Below, piece by piece: positions 6,534 through 18,900 of a stretch of 64,000 bases of DNA. A program made the translations under genes and the position numbers. Under the pieces are notes generated by a model. That model made no database searches, was not told the origin of the DNA, and saw only the letters and a list, made by a program, of their open reading frames with translations. Position 1 is the stretch's first letter; each line of letters begins with the position of its first letter. This DNA is from Clusia tigrina (taxonomy: Eukaryota > Arthropoda > Insecta > Diptera > Clusiidae), in contig CAKKTE020000093.1 in assembly GCA_920105625.2 (NCBI GenBank), positions 930,001 to 994,000 on the forward strand, in the 5' to 3' direction.

Positions 6534-8624
6534 TCATTCTGCTTCTGATTCATCTCCGACTAAGTCTGGATGTATATCTGTAGAGTTGTTTGTTAACAAA
6601 CTTTTATAAAAAGGATGAAAACATGGAATCACAAATGGGAGTAAATCAATGAGGTCCTTTTTCTTATTTGAGCTGATTTTAACATCTTCAGTTAGCACAG
6701 ACAGGTCGCCTTTAGCTACTGAGTTTACACCACGTTTTAACAAATTTAATGTTTTAAAAGGAGCATCTAGATCTAATGTGGTTTTATAAAAAATTTGCCT
6801 TTGTAAATCTTAGCCATCTTATATTTTTCCAAACGAATTTCTCCCCGTCTTGATTTGTGGTCCTCCACATAAACTTTATTTTTAACAGGAGAGAAAATTT
6901 GAAAAAATCCACTGCATTAATTTCAACGACGTTAAATGTATGTTTAGAACCCGCACACCTTATAAAATTGTACCAATCGTGTGGATGATGTATTTGAGCA
7001 TCAGTTCTTTTATTTTTTTCTTTCTATCACAGAGTGATCCACATCACATTCCATGTGCGTGTGTCCAGGTTCTAAAAATTTATGATCATTAGTTTCTAAA
7101 GTCGTATTAACTTCAAAAGCCAGTATGAACATTGCACATACGAATGAATTCTTATTTTGTCCCGAATCGCTGTAAAAGATTGCTTGATTAACTTGTGAAA
7201 GACTGTTTATAAACTTGAACAAGCACGATGCGATTTGGTTGCCGCCACGGGCAGATAGTGCCTCATGCCACATAAAGCAATGTGGGGTACCAGTTGTGCA
7301 GTCGTGAATAGTTAAATTATATGTCCAAAGTTGCCTTTTGTAGATACTTATTGAGGTTCTTAAGTACGGGGTAGGCAAACATTGCTGCAAATCAAAAGTA
7401 TAGACTTTAACTGTGGGGTCATTGGAAGCGGAGGCTTTATCATTCCTTTTAGACTCATATGCTAAATCTGCTTTACTTTGATGGGCTGAAAGCTCATTTT
7501 GTAAGTCATGTAGTAGGGAATTATCGGTTTCCTGTTTAGCAATTCCAATTTTAGCACTGAATTTCTCGCATGTGGAACAAGTATCCAGCTTAGGTTTCTT
7601 AAATTTTATATTCATGGCTGTAAAATATTACTAAATTAAATAATTCTATGAGGTGATAAAGAACCTGCTTACTTTTAAAAATACTACTGTATGAGAAGAT
7701 GCTTACTACATCGGATTTGTATTTATCGCAATACAAATGATACATTTGAGCCAGGGATATATCGGCATGTAAGTATTTGCAACTTGTATCTCTCCTGGTA
7801 TAGTGACTTTCGTATTTTGGAAAGCTGTTTATGAGGTCCTTTACAAGTTCAATCTTATCATCTGTAAGTTTATTTTTTCCTCCACCTGATCCACGCAGAT
7901 CAAAAAAGTCACTATCAGGATAACGTAATTTCTTTTTCAAAACAGTTTTAACGAAACTGGTACTCTCATCAAAGCATTGCAGGAAACATTTTTGGCATAC
8001 CTGAACTCTTTGAGCTTGATACGCCACATAATAAGCAGCTCGGAACTTTCGGTCACGAGGCCGGGTGCTTGTCCAAATTTTGTTGTTTTTTTTGCTCTTG
8101 ATGTCAACTAAGGAACCAATGAACAAAATTCTCTGATTGTACGTACCCAAAGACCAATATTTCTGAAAAATACTTCTTTGGAATGCAGGGGGTACCTTTG
8201 CCTTGCACTTCATGCGACAATCAAGCACAAGAGGTCTCAATTTTCTTTCCGGCACAACATCACCCTTTACATTTACGTATGCTTTTCCATGATTTCGCCT
8301 TCTGTATGCCTTTTTCCTAGAATAAGCTCTTTGAGTCGTAGTCGGGGCTCCGTTGAGTAGATCCTCATTTTCTATATCAGTACTATTCCCATCCTCATCG
8401 GAAACTGACGCTTCATAGTCGGGATCATGAACCGAGTTATCACTGTCAAAATGGGGATCTCTATGTTGAGTTGATTTATCTTCCTCATTCTCACTGAGTA
8501 GTTGAGTATTTAAAACATTTGTAGATAAATCAGCCTCACTGCTATCTAAAAATGACATGTGGCTACTTTCATCATAACCTATTTGTTTAAAAAATTTAAA
8601 AATTAAAGTAACTAAGGAATACAT
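6534..8624 (-). pseudogene. Transposase-like gene of the nested DNA transposon (U1), broken
   Basis: Runs on the minus strand. Exon 1 (8624-7673) encodes an acidic N-terminal region, a basic patch (RKKAYRRR), a CQKC...C cluster and a helical region. A 55-bp GT-AG intron (7672-7618) joins it in frame to exon 2 (7617 down). Exon 2 starts with CSTC, then YTFDLQQCLPTP (Asp 75 of its 201-codon ORF), WTYNLTIHD, MWHEALSARGGNQIASC, FYSDSGQNKNS (Asp 150) and FLEPGHTHMECD (Glu 182 or 189), a DDE/DDD-like series. I relate it to the domain listed in Pfam as DUF7869, from memory. A frameshift after IERKK stops it at 7010. The C-terminal remainder (to 6534, ending ESEAE) is in other frames. Confidence 0.75.
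7618..7672 (-). other. 55-bp intron in the transposase gene (U1)
   Basis: On the minus strand the sequence reads GTAAGCAGG ... ATATTTTACAG. The donor and acceptor agree with insect splice sites, and removal joins the two long ORFs without changing frame. The intron is present at the same place in all six transposon copies (17534-17588, 27450-27504, 37373-37427, 47315-47369, 57229-57283). Confidence 0.8.
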
Positions 8625-9317
8625 TTTGTTTTTTAACTATCACCTATTACATTTCCTTCGTATTCGATTTCATCCATTCTATGTTTGGTTATTAATTTAT
8701 TTTTTAATGTTATTTAAATTTAACAAGAAGTATTTACTTTCAATTTCAATGGCACTTTTCTCTTTGAGAGAATTCGTATAACTTCTGCACTAATCACACT
8801 AAACAGCTTAACCAAAATCATTTTAAAACGGTACCTTAATTATAATAACCTAGCTGCACTTTGCACAAAAACTGAGAGCATAAGTCATTCTCATTTTACG
8901 CTTATGTCCATATAGCTCTCCTAAAAACACATCAACAACAATGCATTAATAGCTTTTGTAGAGATAGTACATTACATTCAAACATTCTCAATTTGGAATA
9001 ACGGCTTATCTTCACTTTAGCTCTTATATCAATTCTCTTGTTTATGCCAAACAATTAAAAATAAAAATGTGCAAAAACAACTTAAGTCGTTATAAGCCAT
9101 TTTAATAAAACAATATTGTATGTGAACATTATCTTATGTATATTTTGGCTGCTATAGTAAATGTAATAGGGCTTCGTTGCGAGTTAAGCTAACATGTTTT
9201 TACTAATATTTTAAAAAATAATATAGTTAAAGAGATAGGGATTTTACGTAATTATAAAGTTTTATTAGTGGAATATGGTAGCATATATAACTCAATTCGT
9301 TTTTAAGTCTACTTAGG
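8625..9317. other. Right noncoding flank of the DNA transposon (U1)
   Basis: About 690 bp upstream of the transposase gene, so presumably holding its promoter and 5' leader. It contains CGCTTATGTCC (8899-8909), similar in sequence and orientation to the right end CGCTTGTGACC, lying in an imperfect palindrome GAGAGCATAAG...CTTATG...GCTCTC (8874-8920). No ORF of note. Confidence 0.5.
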
Positions 9318-9339
9318 CGGTTATCGCTTGTGACCACAG
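9318..9339 (+). repeat. Right terminal inverted repeat of the DNA transposon (U1)
   Basis: Ends GCTTGTGACCACAG, the near-complement of the left end. The ATAT that follows (9340-9343) is the second copy of the target duplication. In U6 one base of this end is changed (GACTACAG). Confidence 0.85.
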
Positions 9340-10505
9340 ATATATTTAAATGTCATGACAAAGAAAATTTAATGAGAACATATAATGAAATTCATATGAA
9401 AATAATAAAATCAGGACGGCAAACTTTTAAAATTCTCATTTATTACCCACCAATGACAGAACACACTGATCAATTACGATTAATCAATGAGTATCACAAT
9501 TCAAAGGTAGGAGGTCATATCGGTGTAAAACGAACAATTTGTAAACTAAAACAAAAATACGTATGGCGCGGTATGAACAAAATGGTCAAACATTTTATTC
9601 AAAACTGCGAAAAATGCTGTAAAAATAACACAACTCGCCACAATAAATAAGCTCTAGAGATAACACTTACACCAACAAGCCCATTTGAAATTATTCAAAT
9701 CGACACTGTCGGTCCACTTAAAATTTCAAATGGATACAAATACATACTAACAATACAATGTGAACTAACAAAATACATAGAAACATTCCCGATGCAAACG
9801 AAAGATGCAATAGAAGTTGCAAAAACATTCATTTAGTAGAGAAATTCATTTTACGCCGCGGAACTTTTAAACACTTAAAAGCGACCAAGGCACCGAATTT
9901 AAAAATGAATTACTCACTTCCATATGCAAATTACTTGATATAAAGCACATAACTTCCACTCCCTACCACCATGAAACAATAAGTTCAATTGAACGCAACC
10001 ACAGAGTCTTGAATGAATATTTATTATCATTCTCAGACACTGGTGATTGGGAAAACTGGCTTCCTTATTACACTTTCGTTTACAACACCACCCCACACAC
10101 AGATACTAACTATTCACCATTCGAACTCATCTTTGGAAAATTAGCAACATTCCGAAACGAAAAATCAATAACAACCCAAAATTTTATAACTTAGAAAGCT
10201 ATTTAACAGAACTTAGAACAAAAATTTTACATGCACAAGATTCAGCAAACAGAATGCTCGGGAAAGCAAAATGCACACGTAAACAAATTTACGATAAAAC
10301 ATGCAATAGTAGTAATTTTAAAATAGGTGATCTAGTCTTTTTAAAAACCAGCGACCAAAGAAAACATGTAAGCCCATATGAGGGACCATACAAAATAATT
10401 GAAAGAAACAATGTAAATTCTACTATACAAAAAAAAAACAAAACAAGAATAGTACATAACAATAATTTTAAAAAAATTTATCTCAGCACATATTTAATTA
10501 AATAA
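9340..10505 (+). pseudogene. pol: Integrase part of pol (broken), U1
   Basis: Integrase continues after the nested transposon. The N-terminal zinc domain (H2C2) is visible in HNSKVGGHIGVKRT and CEKCCKN. The catalytic triad is Asp in QIDTVGP (9702), Asp in SDQGTEF (9883) and Glu in IERNH (9991), with the classical 35-residue gap between the last two. The C-terminal domain (10254-10505) carries FKIGDLVFLK and YEGPYKII. Lesions are a TAA after HNK (9648), a frame break after KTFI (9836), a lost A in the TTTAAACAC run (9869), and an insertion after LIFG. The first and last of these are specific to type A units. The protein would join the DNA copy to host DNA; here it is not functional. Confidence 0.9.
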
Positions 10506-10676
10506 ACTATACGAGTATATAAATATTATTACCTAATTAAAATACATTACTTTACATAAATAAATATATTCTTATCTAATTAATAAATAATTTAAAATAT
10601 GTAAACCTCAGTGCCACAAACGCCTAGTACAATCTTAAAAATAATTTTATTCTTTGAAACGAAATCATTTTTCTCT

Positions 10677-10688
10677 AAAGGGTGAGGG
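10677..10688 (+). other. Polypurine tract of U1
   Basis: AAAGGGTGAGGG sits directly against LTR2. It is the plus-strand primer site for reverse transcription, identical at each unit boundary. Confidence 0.75.
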
Positions 10689-11556
10689 TGTAATACACTT
10701 TTAAACACTTCATGTAAATGCACCTTAATGCATTCAAAAGCACTCCGTGTGATGCACCTTAATGCACCCAAGCATAAAGACAGCCTTCACGAGTGATACC
10801 ATGTGCGCAACAATTACACGGCACACACTATCCCTTGTCTGTCATTCTCCCACGATTTGTTTATCGTTATGCGATAACAAGAAACGAGGATCGGACTGTC
10901 CAGACACAGCTCGACACCGATACTCGTGCCACAACCGTCGCTCAATACTTTCTCACGCCATCTTGTTCGACGATATGACGGACAGTCATAAGAGCTGGCA
11001 GAACGACAGACAGATGATCTTGTTGCACATGTCTGCCGCACTGCAGACCATGTACTCCATCTAACGCACTATATGGTCGCAAGTAAATAGAGCGCACCAA
11101 TAGGGTACGTGCTCTACACTCGTGAAAGAGTATGCACTACTGGCATGCGCGTTGCACTTAGGGTAGGTAAATCATAGTTTACATTCCATAAACTGTATAA
11201 TAGATTAGAATAAGTTTATTATAACACCCTAGGTTACTTATTAAATAAAAACACAGGGGATGATCCCTCAAGATCCTGCTTACAAACTGAGCACTACTTC
11301 TTTTAATTCCTCGGCAGTTCAAATAGAACTTGCCTTTTTATAATCATCATATGACCATTTGGGCAGTCCACTGACTTGCCACAACATATGAACATTTGGG
11401 CAGTCCACTGACTTGCCACAACATATGAACATTTGGGCAGTCTACTGACTTGCCACAACATATGAACATTTGGGCAGTCTACTGACTTGCCACGTACATA
11501 GGCAGCAACCAGAATGCCAATATAAACTGGTCCGGACTGACATAAAAATACAGACA
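10689..11556 (+). repeat. LTR2
   Basis: 868 bp, shared between U1 and U2. Nearly identical to LTR1, including four 37-bp repeats at 11348-11493; the primer site follows at 11564. Confidence 0.88.
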
Positions 11557-11660
11557 TATTATATGGCGATCCTGCCAGACCGAATCAGGAATTATAAGAA
11601 AACAAAAATCTAATCAAATCATAAGTTGGAAACTAAAAATAAATTAAACACATTACTGGA

Positions 11661-12056
11661 ATGAGGAAAGAAGAGTTTGATGCCATCTTCGAAAAGTGGG
11701 CAAAGCTATTGTCCCCACAAGAAGAAAAACAAACTGCAAACACACTTCCTGCTGACGAATACAATCCAGGTTTACCACATCCCGATTGTCCGAAATACAC
11801 ACCACTAAGACTCGGACCAAAACCATTAACGATAGAAGAATATCGACTACGCCAGGAAAGTAACAAACCGAAGCAGTACCCGAAACAAGAGCGTAAGAAG
11901 AAAAAGTGCACAGGAGACCGCACTGTACGACACCGCCACACCATCCCTCTACTATACAGAGAACTTATCTTAGCCACCACAAATGAAGACAAAATTAAAA
12001 TTAAGAATAAACAAGCTGATAAAAATATTAAAATTTATAATATATATATTATATAA
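11661..12056 (+). CDS. Leader ORF-a, 131 codons (U2)
   Basis: Open over its full length, as in U1. It has Cys instead of Phe in PHPDCPKY, a variant shared with U3. Function unknown. Confidence 0.6.
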   Translation: MRKEEFDAIFEKWAKLLSPQEEKQTANTLPADEYNPGLPHPDCPKYTPLRLGPKPLTIEEYRLRQESNKPKQYPKQERKKKKCTGDRTVRHRHTIPLLYRELILATTNEDKIKIKNKQADKNIKIYNIYII

Positions 12057-12191
12057 ATTAAAAACTTAAATTAGCAAGAAATTACAATTAAATAAGTTAT
12101 GTAAATTATATTAAATTCTAATATACAAACATTTTTTTTTTTCTTCTCTTTTATACATAAATAAAAAGACAATATACTCGTATATATAAAA

Positions 12192-12356
12192 ATGGGGAAA
12201 ACTCAAAGCAAACAAGAAAATATTATTGTATCAAATAATAATAATGTAATTGCTGAGTATGTAATGACTAGAGGCGACTCTGTCATAATATTTACATTGA
12301 TAGCCATATTTATTGTAATTTTATATAAAATAAACACTTATTACAAAACTATGTAA
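12192..12356 (+). CDS. ORF-b, myristoylation-type membrane micro-protein (U2)
   Basis: 54 codons from MGKTQSKQ through the single hydrophobic segment, ending YYKTM then TAA. Intact. The neighbour gag starts 24 bp downstream. Confidence 0.55.
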   Translation: MGKTQSKQENIIVSNNNNVIAEYVMTRGDSVIIFTLIAIFIVILYKINTYYKTM

Positions 12357-12380
12357 TGAAACAGCTAAATAGAACAAATA

Positions 12381-13499
12381 ATGTCTGATTCTACAGCTGT
12401 ATTAAAAAAGATCTTAAGTAATTTAAAAAACAGCCCAAAAAGAATATATTCATCAAATTATATATTAAATCTTAAAAATAATATAGAATTATTAAAAACT
12501 GCGTTTAAAAAAGAACTAGAATCACAAAAAAATGAATCTCAAAAATTTGATTTTAAAACAAAATTTAACCAAATCCTATTTGAAATCGAAAAAATAATCA
12601 AAATGTCAACTTTCGATATACTTAATTGTTTAAAATTGGTACCTGATTTCTGAGGAAAGTATGACGATGCCAATAAATTTATAAACACCATAAAAATAAT
12701 AGGAGACACTGCCAACTGATCAATCAGTAGTATTTTTCAATTTCGTGCTTAACACAAAAATTCCAAACCAAATACGACATAAAGTTGAATTATTATTATC
12801 AACAAAAACTCTCGCTAATCTAATACTAACACTAGAGAAAATTTTCAAAACAAAAAAATCACCTAACACAATACTAGAAGAAATCACACGTGCACGACAA
12901 GGCAACCAAACAGTCACCAAATATGCTGAAAAACTTGAGACTCTAATAATAGAGCTCAACACTTTATAAATACAAAATATTGGTGAAGAAATAAGCCAAC
13001 AATATTAAAATCAAACGACCTGATAGCATTCAATGCTTTCAAAAACGGATTTAAGAACCAGACTACGGTACAGACAATAACCGCAAGCAGGGTAAAAAAG
13101 TTCCAAGAAGCGATACAAATCGCAGAAGAAGCTGACGGAAATAATGAAAGCAGAGTATTAGCTTTCAACGCACGTCAACAATGGAACAATCGCGCACCAC
13201 ATAGATTCCAACACCAACAAGGACGAGGCTATTCTAATAACAACAACTATCGTCAAAATCATCAACATTTTAACAATCAGACACCCCGATATCAAAACCC
13301 CCGTAGGACGAATCAACAGCAAGACTGGTACCAACAACGTACTAACCAAAATACTAACTACAACCGAAACGACAACAGCAACCGAGCAAGATATGGCAAT
13401 AGGCCAAACAATAGAGGAGTATACACCGTACAAGGTGAAGACATAGAGTCTAGCTTAAATTATGAGGGAAACTCCAATCGCCCCGACAACGAACAATAA
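12381..13499 (+). pseudogene. gag: gag (broken), U2
   Basis: Same domains as in U1, with the shared TGA at codon 91 and TAA after LNTL. Additional breaks are a 2-bp loss near 12710 (GACACTGCCAACT), also in U4 and U5, and a 12-bp in-frame deletion in the Asn/Arg-rich tail (NNNYRQ instead of NNRRPNNYRQ), shared with U6. Confidence 0.85.
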
Positions 13500-13519
13500 A
13501 GACAAAATGTTGCTCGGGG
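13466..13519 (+). promoter_or_regulatory. -1 frameshift signal (U2)
   Basis: GGGAAAC at 13466-13472, 8-nt spacer, stem CCCCGACAAC/GTTGCTCGGGG ending at 13519. Identical to U1. Confidence 0.85.
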
Positions 13520-15937
13520 AAAACAAAATTAAAAACATATAAATTATCAATTAACAATAGTATAAGCAATTACATTAAATTAAATTATAAGAATTACCAC
13601 CTAACATTTCTGGTCGATACTGGTGCTGACATTTCGCTAGTAAAATAACTAGCACACAAAATGAATTTTTCTCAGAAGACAATTCATGCACAATAACTGG
13701 CATAAATGAAACGAATACCACTACAATTGCAATTTACGTTTCCAACTATCTAATAAACAGCTAGTACATGAATTCCATGCAGTAGACGAAAATTTCCCAA
13801 TTATAGCTGATGGAATATTAGGCAGAGATTTCTTACAAGCATTTGAAACAAAAAGTGACTATGGCATCACTCTCCTTATTTGTTAACAATTCTGAGTACG
13901 TATTGGATATGCAAAGAAAAATATATACCATACCACCCCGAAGCGAACTAGTCCACCCCATAAATATTAAATTAACAAAAGAAAGTCTCGTATGCAGCAA
14001 AAATTTTAACGAAAACTTATTTATAGCAAACACTATAATACCAGCAAAAGGAGTGAAACACATACGCATACTAAACATTTCAAACGAAACACAAACATTA
14101 GAAAATTTTGATTTAGAAGTGAAACCACTTCATTTATTCAACATCATTCAAACCAATACAAAATCAACACCAGAAAGATGGACTAATTTAAAATCTCAAC
14201 TTCTTCTCAATTTCTTTCCCTGATCAGGAAGCTAACAAAACAGTTGCTGACATATGTAAAAATTTTCAAGATATCTTTCACTTAGATACTGACAAACTCA
14301 CATGCAATAATTTCTATAAACAGAAACTACACCATTCAGACAAATCACCCGTATACATAAAAAATTACAGACTTCGACAAACACAGCCATCCGAAATAAG
14401 TGAACAAGTACATGCAAAGATGGCATAATAGAACCATCTGTAAGCCCTTACAATTCCCCAGTACCGAAAAAGAGTACAAACGACACAAAAAAATGGAGAC
14501 TTGTAGTAGACTACAGACAACTGAACAAAAAACTTACAAACGACAAATTTCCACTAACAAGACTCGATGATGTACTCGACGTCATGGGAAGAGCAAAATA
14601 TTTTTCAACTCTCGACATGACTAGCTCATTCCACCAAATAGAATTGGAAAAATCTTCAAGACCGTTAACCGCATTCTCAACAAACAATGGACACTTCCAA
14701 TTGAAAAGAGTTTCCAACACATGCTTACCATAGCACTTAAAGGATTAAATAGTGATGCATTTCTATACGTGGATGACATCATAGCATTTGGATGCTCTTT
14801 ACAACACCACAACACAAATCTCACTAAAGTCTTTGAAAGATATATTTTAAAACTAAACCCTCAAAAATGTAATTTTTTACAGCCAGAAGTCATTTATTTA
14901 GGACACTTAATTACAGCAAACGGTGTAACAACCGATCCGCAAAAATGCAAATCCGTTGAAAAATATCCTGCACCCACCAACCCACATGAAGTAAGAAGAT
15001 TCGTTGCATTCTGCAACTACTACCGACGCTTTGTCAAAAATTTCGCCGATATAGCAAAGCCCTTGAATTCACTCTTAAAGAAAGGAAATACTTTTGTTTG
15101 GAGTTCAGAATGCGAAGAAGCTTTTCAAAAATTAAAACTTGCAATAACACAACCACCTTTACTCCCAGATTTTAACAAAGAATTCGTACTCACAACTGAT
15201 GTATCAAATTATGTATTAGGAGCAGTACTTTCCCAAGGTATCATTGGAAACGATTTGCCAATTTCATACGCAAGCCGCACTTTAAACAAGCACGAGGAGA
15301 AAAAGCCAGTGTTATAGAAACAGAATTATTGGCCATACATTGGGCAATAAGCCACTTTAGACCTTACTTATATGGCAATACATTCACAGTAGTAACAGAC
15401 CACAGACCATTAGTAGCATTATTTTCACCCATCATCAAAATTAACTAGAATTAGGTTAGACCTAATGGGTTATAATTTTAAAATAGAATATAAAAAAGGC
15501 AGCATAAATACAAATGCCGATGCACTAAGTAGAATTAGATTAGACTCTAATATACTTAAGGATATGATACCTTCAGTTTTAATAACAACTAGAAGTAAAA
15601 ATCAAAATAGGATAGAAAATGAACCCAACGATACAGAAGCAAATTCTATAACGGAGACTGGCCAACTCTTTATTTGGAATTGCATTTCAGTATCGGAAGT
15701 TCGAAAATTTAGAAAGTTAAAATTTATACAAGAAATTAAAAACGCGTCAAGGAAAAAGATAAGCTTATAAGATAAAAATAACAATAAAAGTTTGCCTAAT
15801 ATAAAAATCACCGACACAGAAATAGTAATGCAAATTAGCGATAATCCAAACTCGGACTTAGGTACAGTCTTGGAGAAACTAATCACTGTTTTACACAAGA
15901 AATATATAGAAAATGTAGCGCTACAATCAAATGATAT
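13466..15937 (+). pseudogene. pol: pol, protease-RT-RNase H (broken), U2
   Basis: Carries the same RT motif deletion and general frame breaks as U1. RT thumb to RNase H (14721-15317) is one 198-codon frame here. It lacks the extra T of U1, has lost two codons (PLLPDF) and ends at a 2-bp insertion (CCAGTGTTATAG). Catalytic Asp is retained in [11 protein letters not shown] 1-bp deletion lies just after the protease DTGA motif. Confidence 0.88.
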
Positions 15938-18900
15938 CTGTGGTCATAAGCAATAATCGTCTCGTAAACTATACTTTCGATATAAATTACTTTTTACATG
16001 CAGAGGCTTTTTTGAAAAAAAATATAAAACAGTTTTAGAAAAAATGCAATGCAAAATCAAATATTTTTACCTGCACAATACTTAGGCCAAAAATAATAAT
16101 GAAACTTCCTTTGTTTAGGAGAAAATAAATTAACATAAATAAAAATGGTTATGATCTATGTTGACTTAGGATTTTATTGCAAATTAATGTTTTGTTTGTT
16201 GCCTAGCATAGATTGAGTTAAACAACTATTGTATATTTAAACTTACCAAGGCAAAGAGTTAGAGCACTTTAGGTAAGTAGTATTTTATTTAAAAAAACAA
16301 GTAATTTTGCAAATTCATTATTTTAAACTTAATTTCATTTTCAGAAAATTTAATTATGTAATTTCTATAATGAGAAAAAAACGTAAAAGATGTAAATATA
16401 TATGTTATATTTATATATATATTTATACTTAATCTAAATCATTCTGCTTCTGATTCATCTTCGACTAAGTCTGGATGTATATCTGTAGAGTTGTTTGTTA
16501 ACAAACTTTTATAAAAAGGATGAAAACATGGATTTACAAATGGTAGTAAATCAATGAGGTCCTTTTTCTTATTTGAGCTGATTTTAACATCTTCAGTTAG
16601 CACAGACAGGTCGCCTTTAGCTACTGAGGTTACACCACGTTTTAACAAATTTAATGTTTTAAAAGGAGCATCTAGATCTAATGTGGTTTTATAAAAAAAT
16701 GTTTGCGAAATTTGCCTTTGTAAATCTTAGCCATCTTATATTTTTCCAAACGAATTTCTCCCCGTCTTGATGTGTGGTCCTCCACATAAACTTTATTTTT
16801 AACAGGAGAGAAAATTTGAAAAAATCCACTGCATTCATTTCAACGACGTTAAATGTATGTTTAGAACCCGCACACCTTATAAAATTGTACCAATCGTGTG
16901 GATGATGTATTTGAGCATCAGTTCTTTTCTTTTTTCTTTCTATCACAGAGTGATCCACATCACATTCCATGTGCGTGTGTCCAGGTTCTAAAAATTTATG
17001 ATCAATAGTTTCTAAAGTCGTGTTAACTTCAAGAGCCAGTATGAACATTGCACATACGAATGAATTCTTATTTTGTCCCGAATCGCTGTAAAAGATTGCT
17101 TGATTAACTTGTGAAAGACTGTTTATAAACTTGAACAAGCACGATGCGATTTGGTTGCCGCCACGGGCAGATAGTGCCTCATGCCACATAAAGCAATGTG
17201 GGGTACCAGTTGTGCAGTCGCGAATAGTTAAATTATATGTCCAAAGTTGCCTTTTGTAGAAACTTATTGAGTTTCTTAAGTACGGGGTAGGCAAACACTG
17301 CTGCAAATCAAAAGTATAGACTTTAACTGTGGGATCATTGGAAGCGGAGGCTTTATCATTCCTTTTAGACTCATATGCTAAATCTGCTTTACTTTGATGG
17401 GCTGAAAGCTCATTTTGTAAGTCATGTAGTAGGGTATTATCGGTTTCCTGTTTAGCAATACCAATTTTAGCACTGAATTTCTCGCATGTAGAACAAGTAT
17501 CCAGCTTAGGTTTCTTAAATTTTATATTCATGGCTGTAAAATATTACTAAATTAAATAATCCTATGAGGTGATAAAGAACCTGCTTACTTTTAAAAATAC
17601 TACTGTATGAGGAGATGCTTACTACATCGGATTTGTATTTATCGCAATACAAATTATACATTTGAGCCAGGGATGTATCGGCATGTAAGTATTTGCAACT
17701 TGTATCTCTCCTGGTATAGTGACATCCGTATTTTGGAAAGCTGTTTATGTGGTCCTTTACAAGTTCAATCTTATCATCTGTAAGTTTATTTTTTCCTCCA
17801 CCTGATCCACGCTGATCAGAAAAGTCACTATCAGGATAACGTAATTTCTTTTTCAAAACAGTTTTAACGAAACTGGTACTCTCATCAAAGCATTGCAGGA
17901 AACATTTTTGGCATACATGAACTCTTTGACCTTCATACGCCACATAATAAGCAGCTTGGAACTTTCGGTCACGAGGCCTTGTAGGGTGCTTGTCCAAATT
18001 TTGTTTTTTTTTTGCTCTTGATGTCAACTAAGGAACCAATGAACAAAATTCTCTGATTGCACGTACCCAAAGACCAATATTTCTGAAAAATACTTCTTTG
18101 GAATGCAAGGGGTACCTTTGCCTTGCACTTCATGCGACAATCAAGCACAAGAGGTCTCAATTTTCTTTCCGGCACAACATCACCCTTGACATTTACGTAT
18201 GCTTTTCCCTGATTTCGCCTTCTGTATGCGATTTTCCTAGAATAAGCTCTTTGAGTCGTAGTCGGGGCTTCGTTGAGTAGATCCTCATTTTCTATATCAG
18301 TACTATTCCCATCCTCATCGGAAACTGACGCTTCATAGTCGGGATCTTGAATCGAGTTATCACTGTCAAAATGGGGAACTTTATGTTGAGTTGATTTATC
18401 TTCCTCATTCTCACTGAGTAGTTGAGTATTTAAAACATTTGTAGTTTAAATCAGCCTCACTGCTATCTAAAAAAGACATGTAGCTACTTTCATCATAACC
18501 TATTTGTTTAAAAAATTTAAAAATTAAAGTAACTAAGGAATACATTTTGTTTTTTAACTATCACCTATTACATTTCCTTCGTATTCGATTTCATCCATTC
18601 TATGTTTGGTTATTAATTTATTTTTTAATGTTATTTAAATTTAACAAGAAGTATTTACTTTCAATTTCAATGGCACTTTTCTCTTTGAGAGAATTCGTAT
18701 AACTTCTGCACTAATCACACTAAACAGCTTAACCAAAATCATTTTAAAACGGTACCTTAATTATAATAACCTAGCTGCACTTTGCACAAAAACTGAGAGC
18801 ATAAGTCATTCTCATTTTACGCTTATGTCCATATAGCTCTCCTAAAAACACATCAACAACAATGCATTAATAGCTTTTGTAGAGATAGTACATTACATTC

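Larger units (their letters stand above)
6007..9339 (-). mobile_element. DNA transposon nested in integrase (U1 copy), 3333 bp
   Basis: A cut-and-paste transposon interrupts pol. Its ends are imperfect inverted repeats: left CTGTGGTCATAAGCAATAA and, read inward from the right, CTGTGGTCACAAGCGATAA. It is flanked by ATAT on both sides (6003-6006 and 9340-9343); because ATAT is palindromic, a TA duplication with ends one base longer cannot be excluded. Reading from the left flank across one ATAT into the right flank keeps the integrase frame open, which supports these exact borders. The one gene is on the minus strand. The 4-bp AT-rich duplication would fit the Sola superfamily, but I cannot confirm membership. 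Confidence 0.9.
750..10688 (+). mobile_element. Retrotransposon array unit U1 (type A), LTR start to next LTR start
   Basis: First complete 9939-bp repeat of the array. It is a Ty3/Gypsy element (LTR, leader ORFs, gag, pol) whose integrase coding region is split by a 3333-bp DNA transposon. Without that insertion, an element with two LTRs would be about 7.5 kb, a normal size for mdg1/412-like elements. The right LTR is also the left LTR of U2. Copy-specific marks are a 6-bp deletion (GTGACA) near 9454 in the integrase N-terminal region and the RNase H frameshift shared with U3 and U4. In its transposon half it most resembles U5. Confidence 0.93.

Noticed and set aside
8178..8360. 60-codon plus-strand ORF inside the transposon
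   Set aside because: Antisense of transposase exon 1, with no independent support.
10506..10688. Possible env gene
   Set aside because: Only about 180 bp separates the end of integrase from the LTR; no signal peptide, furin site or membrane segment is present.
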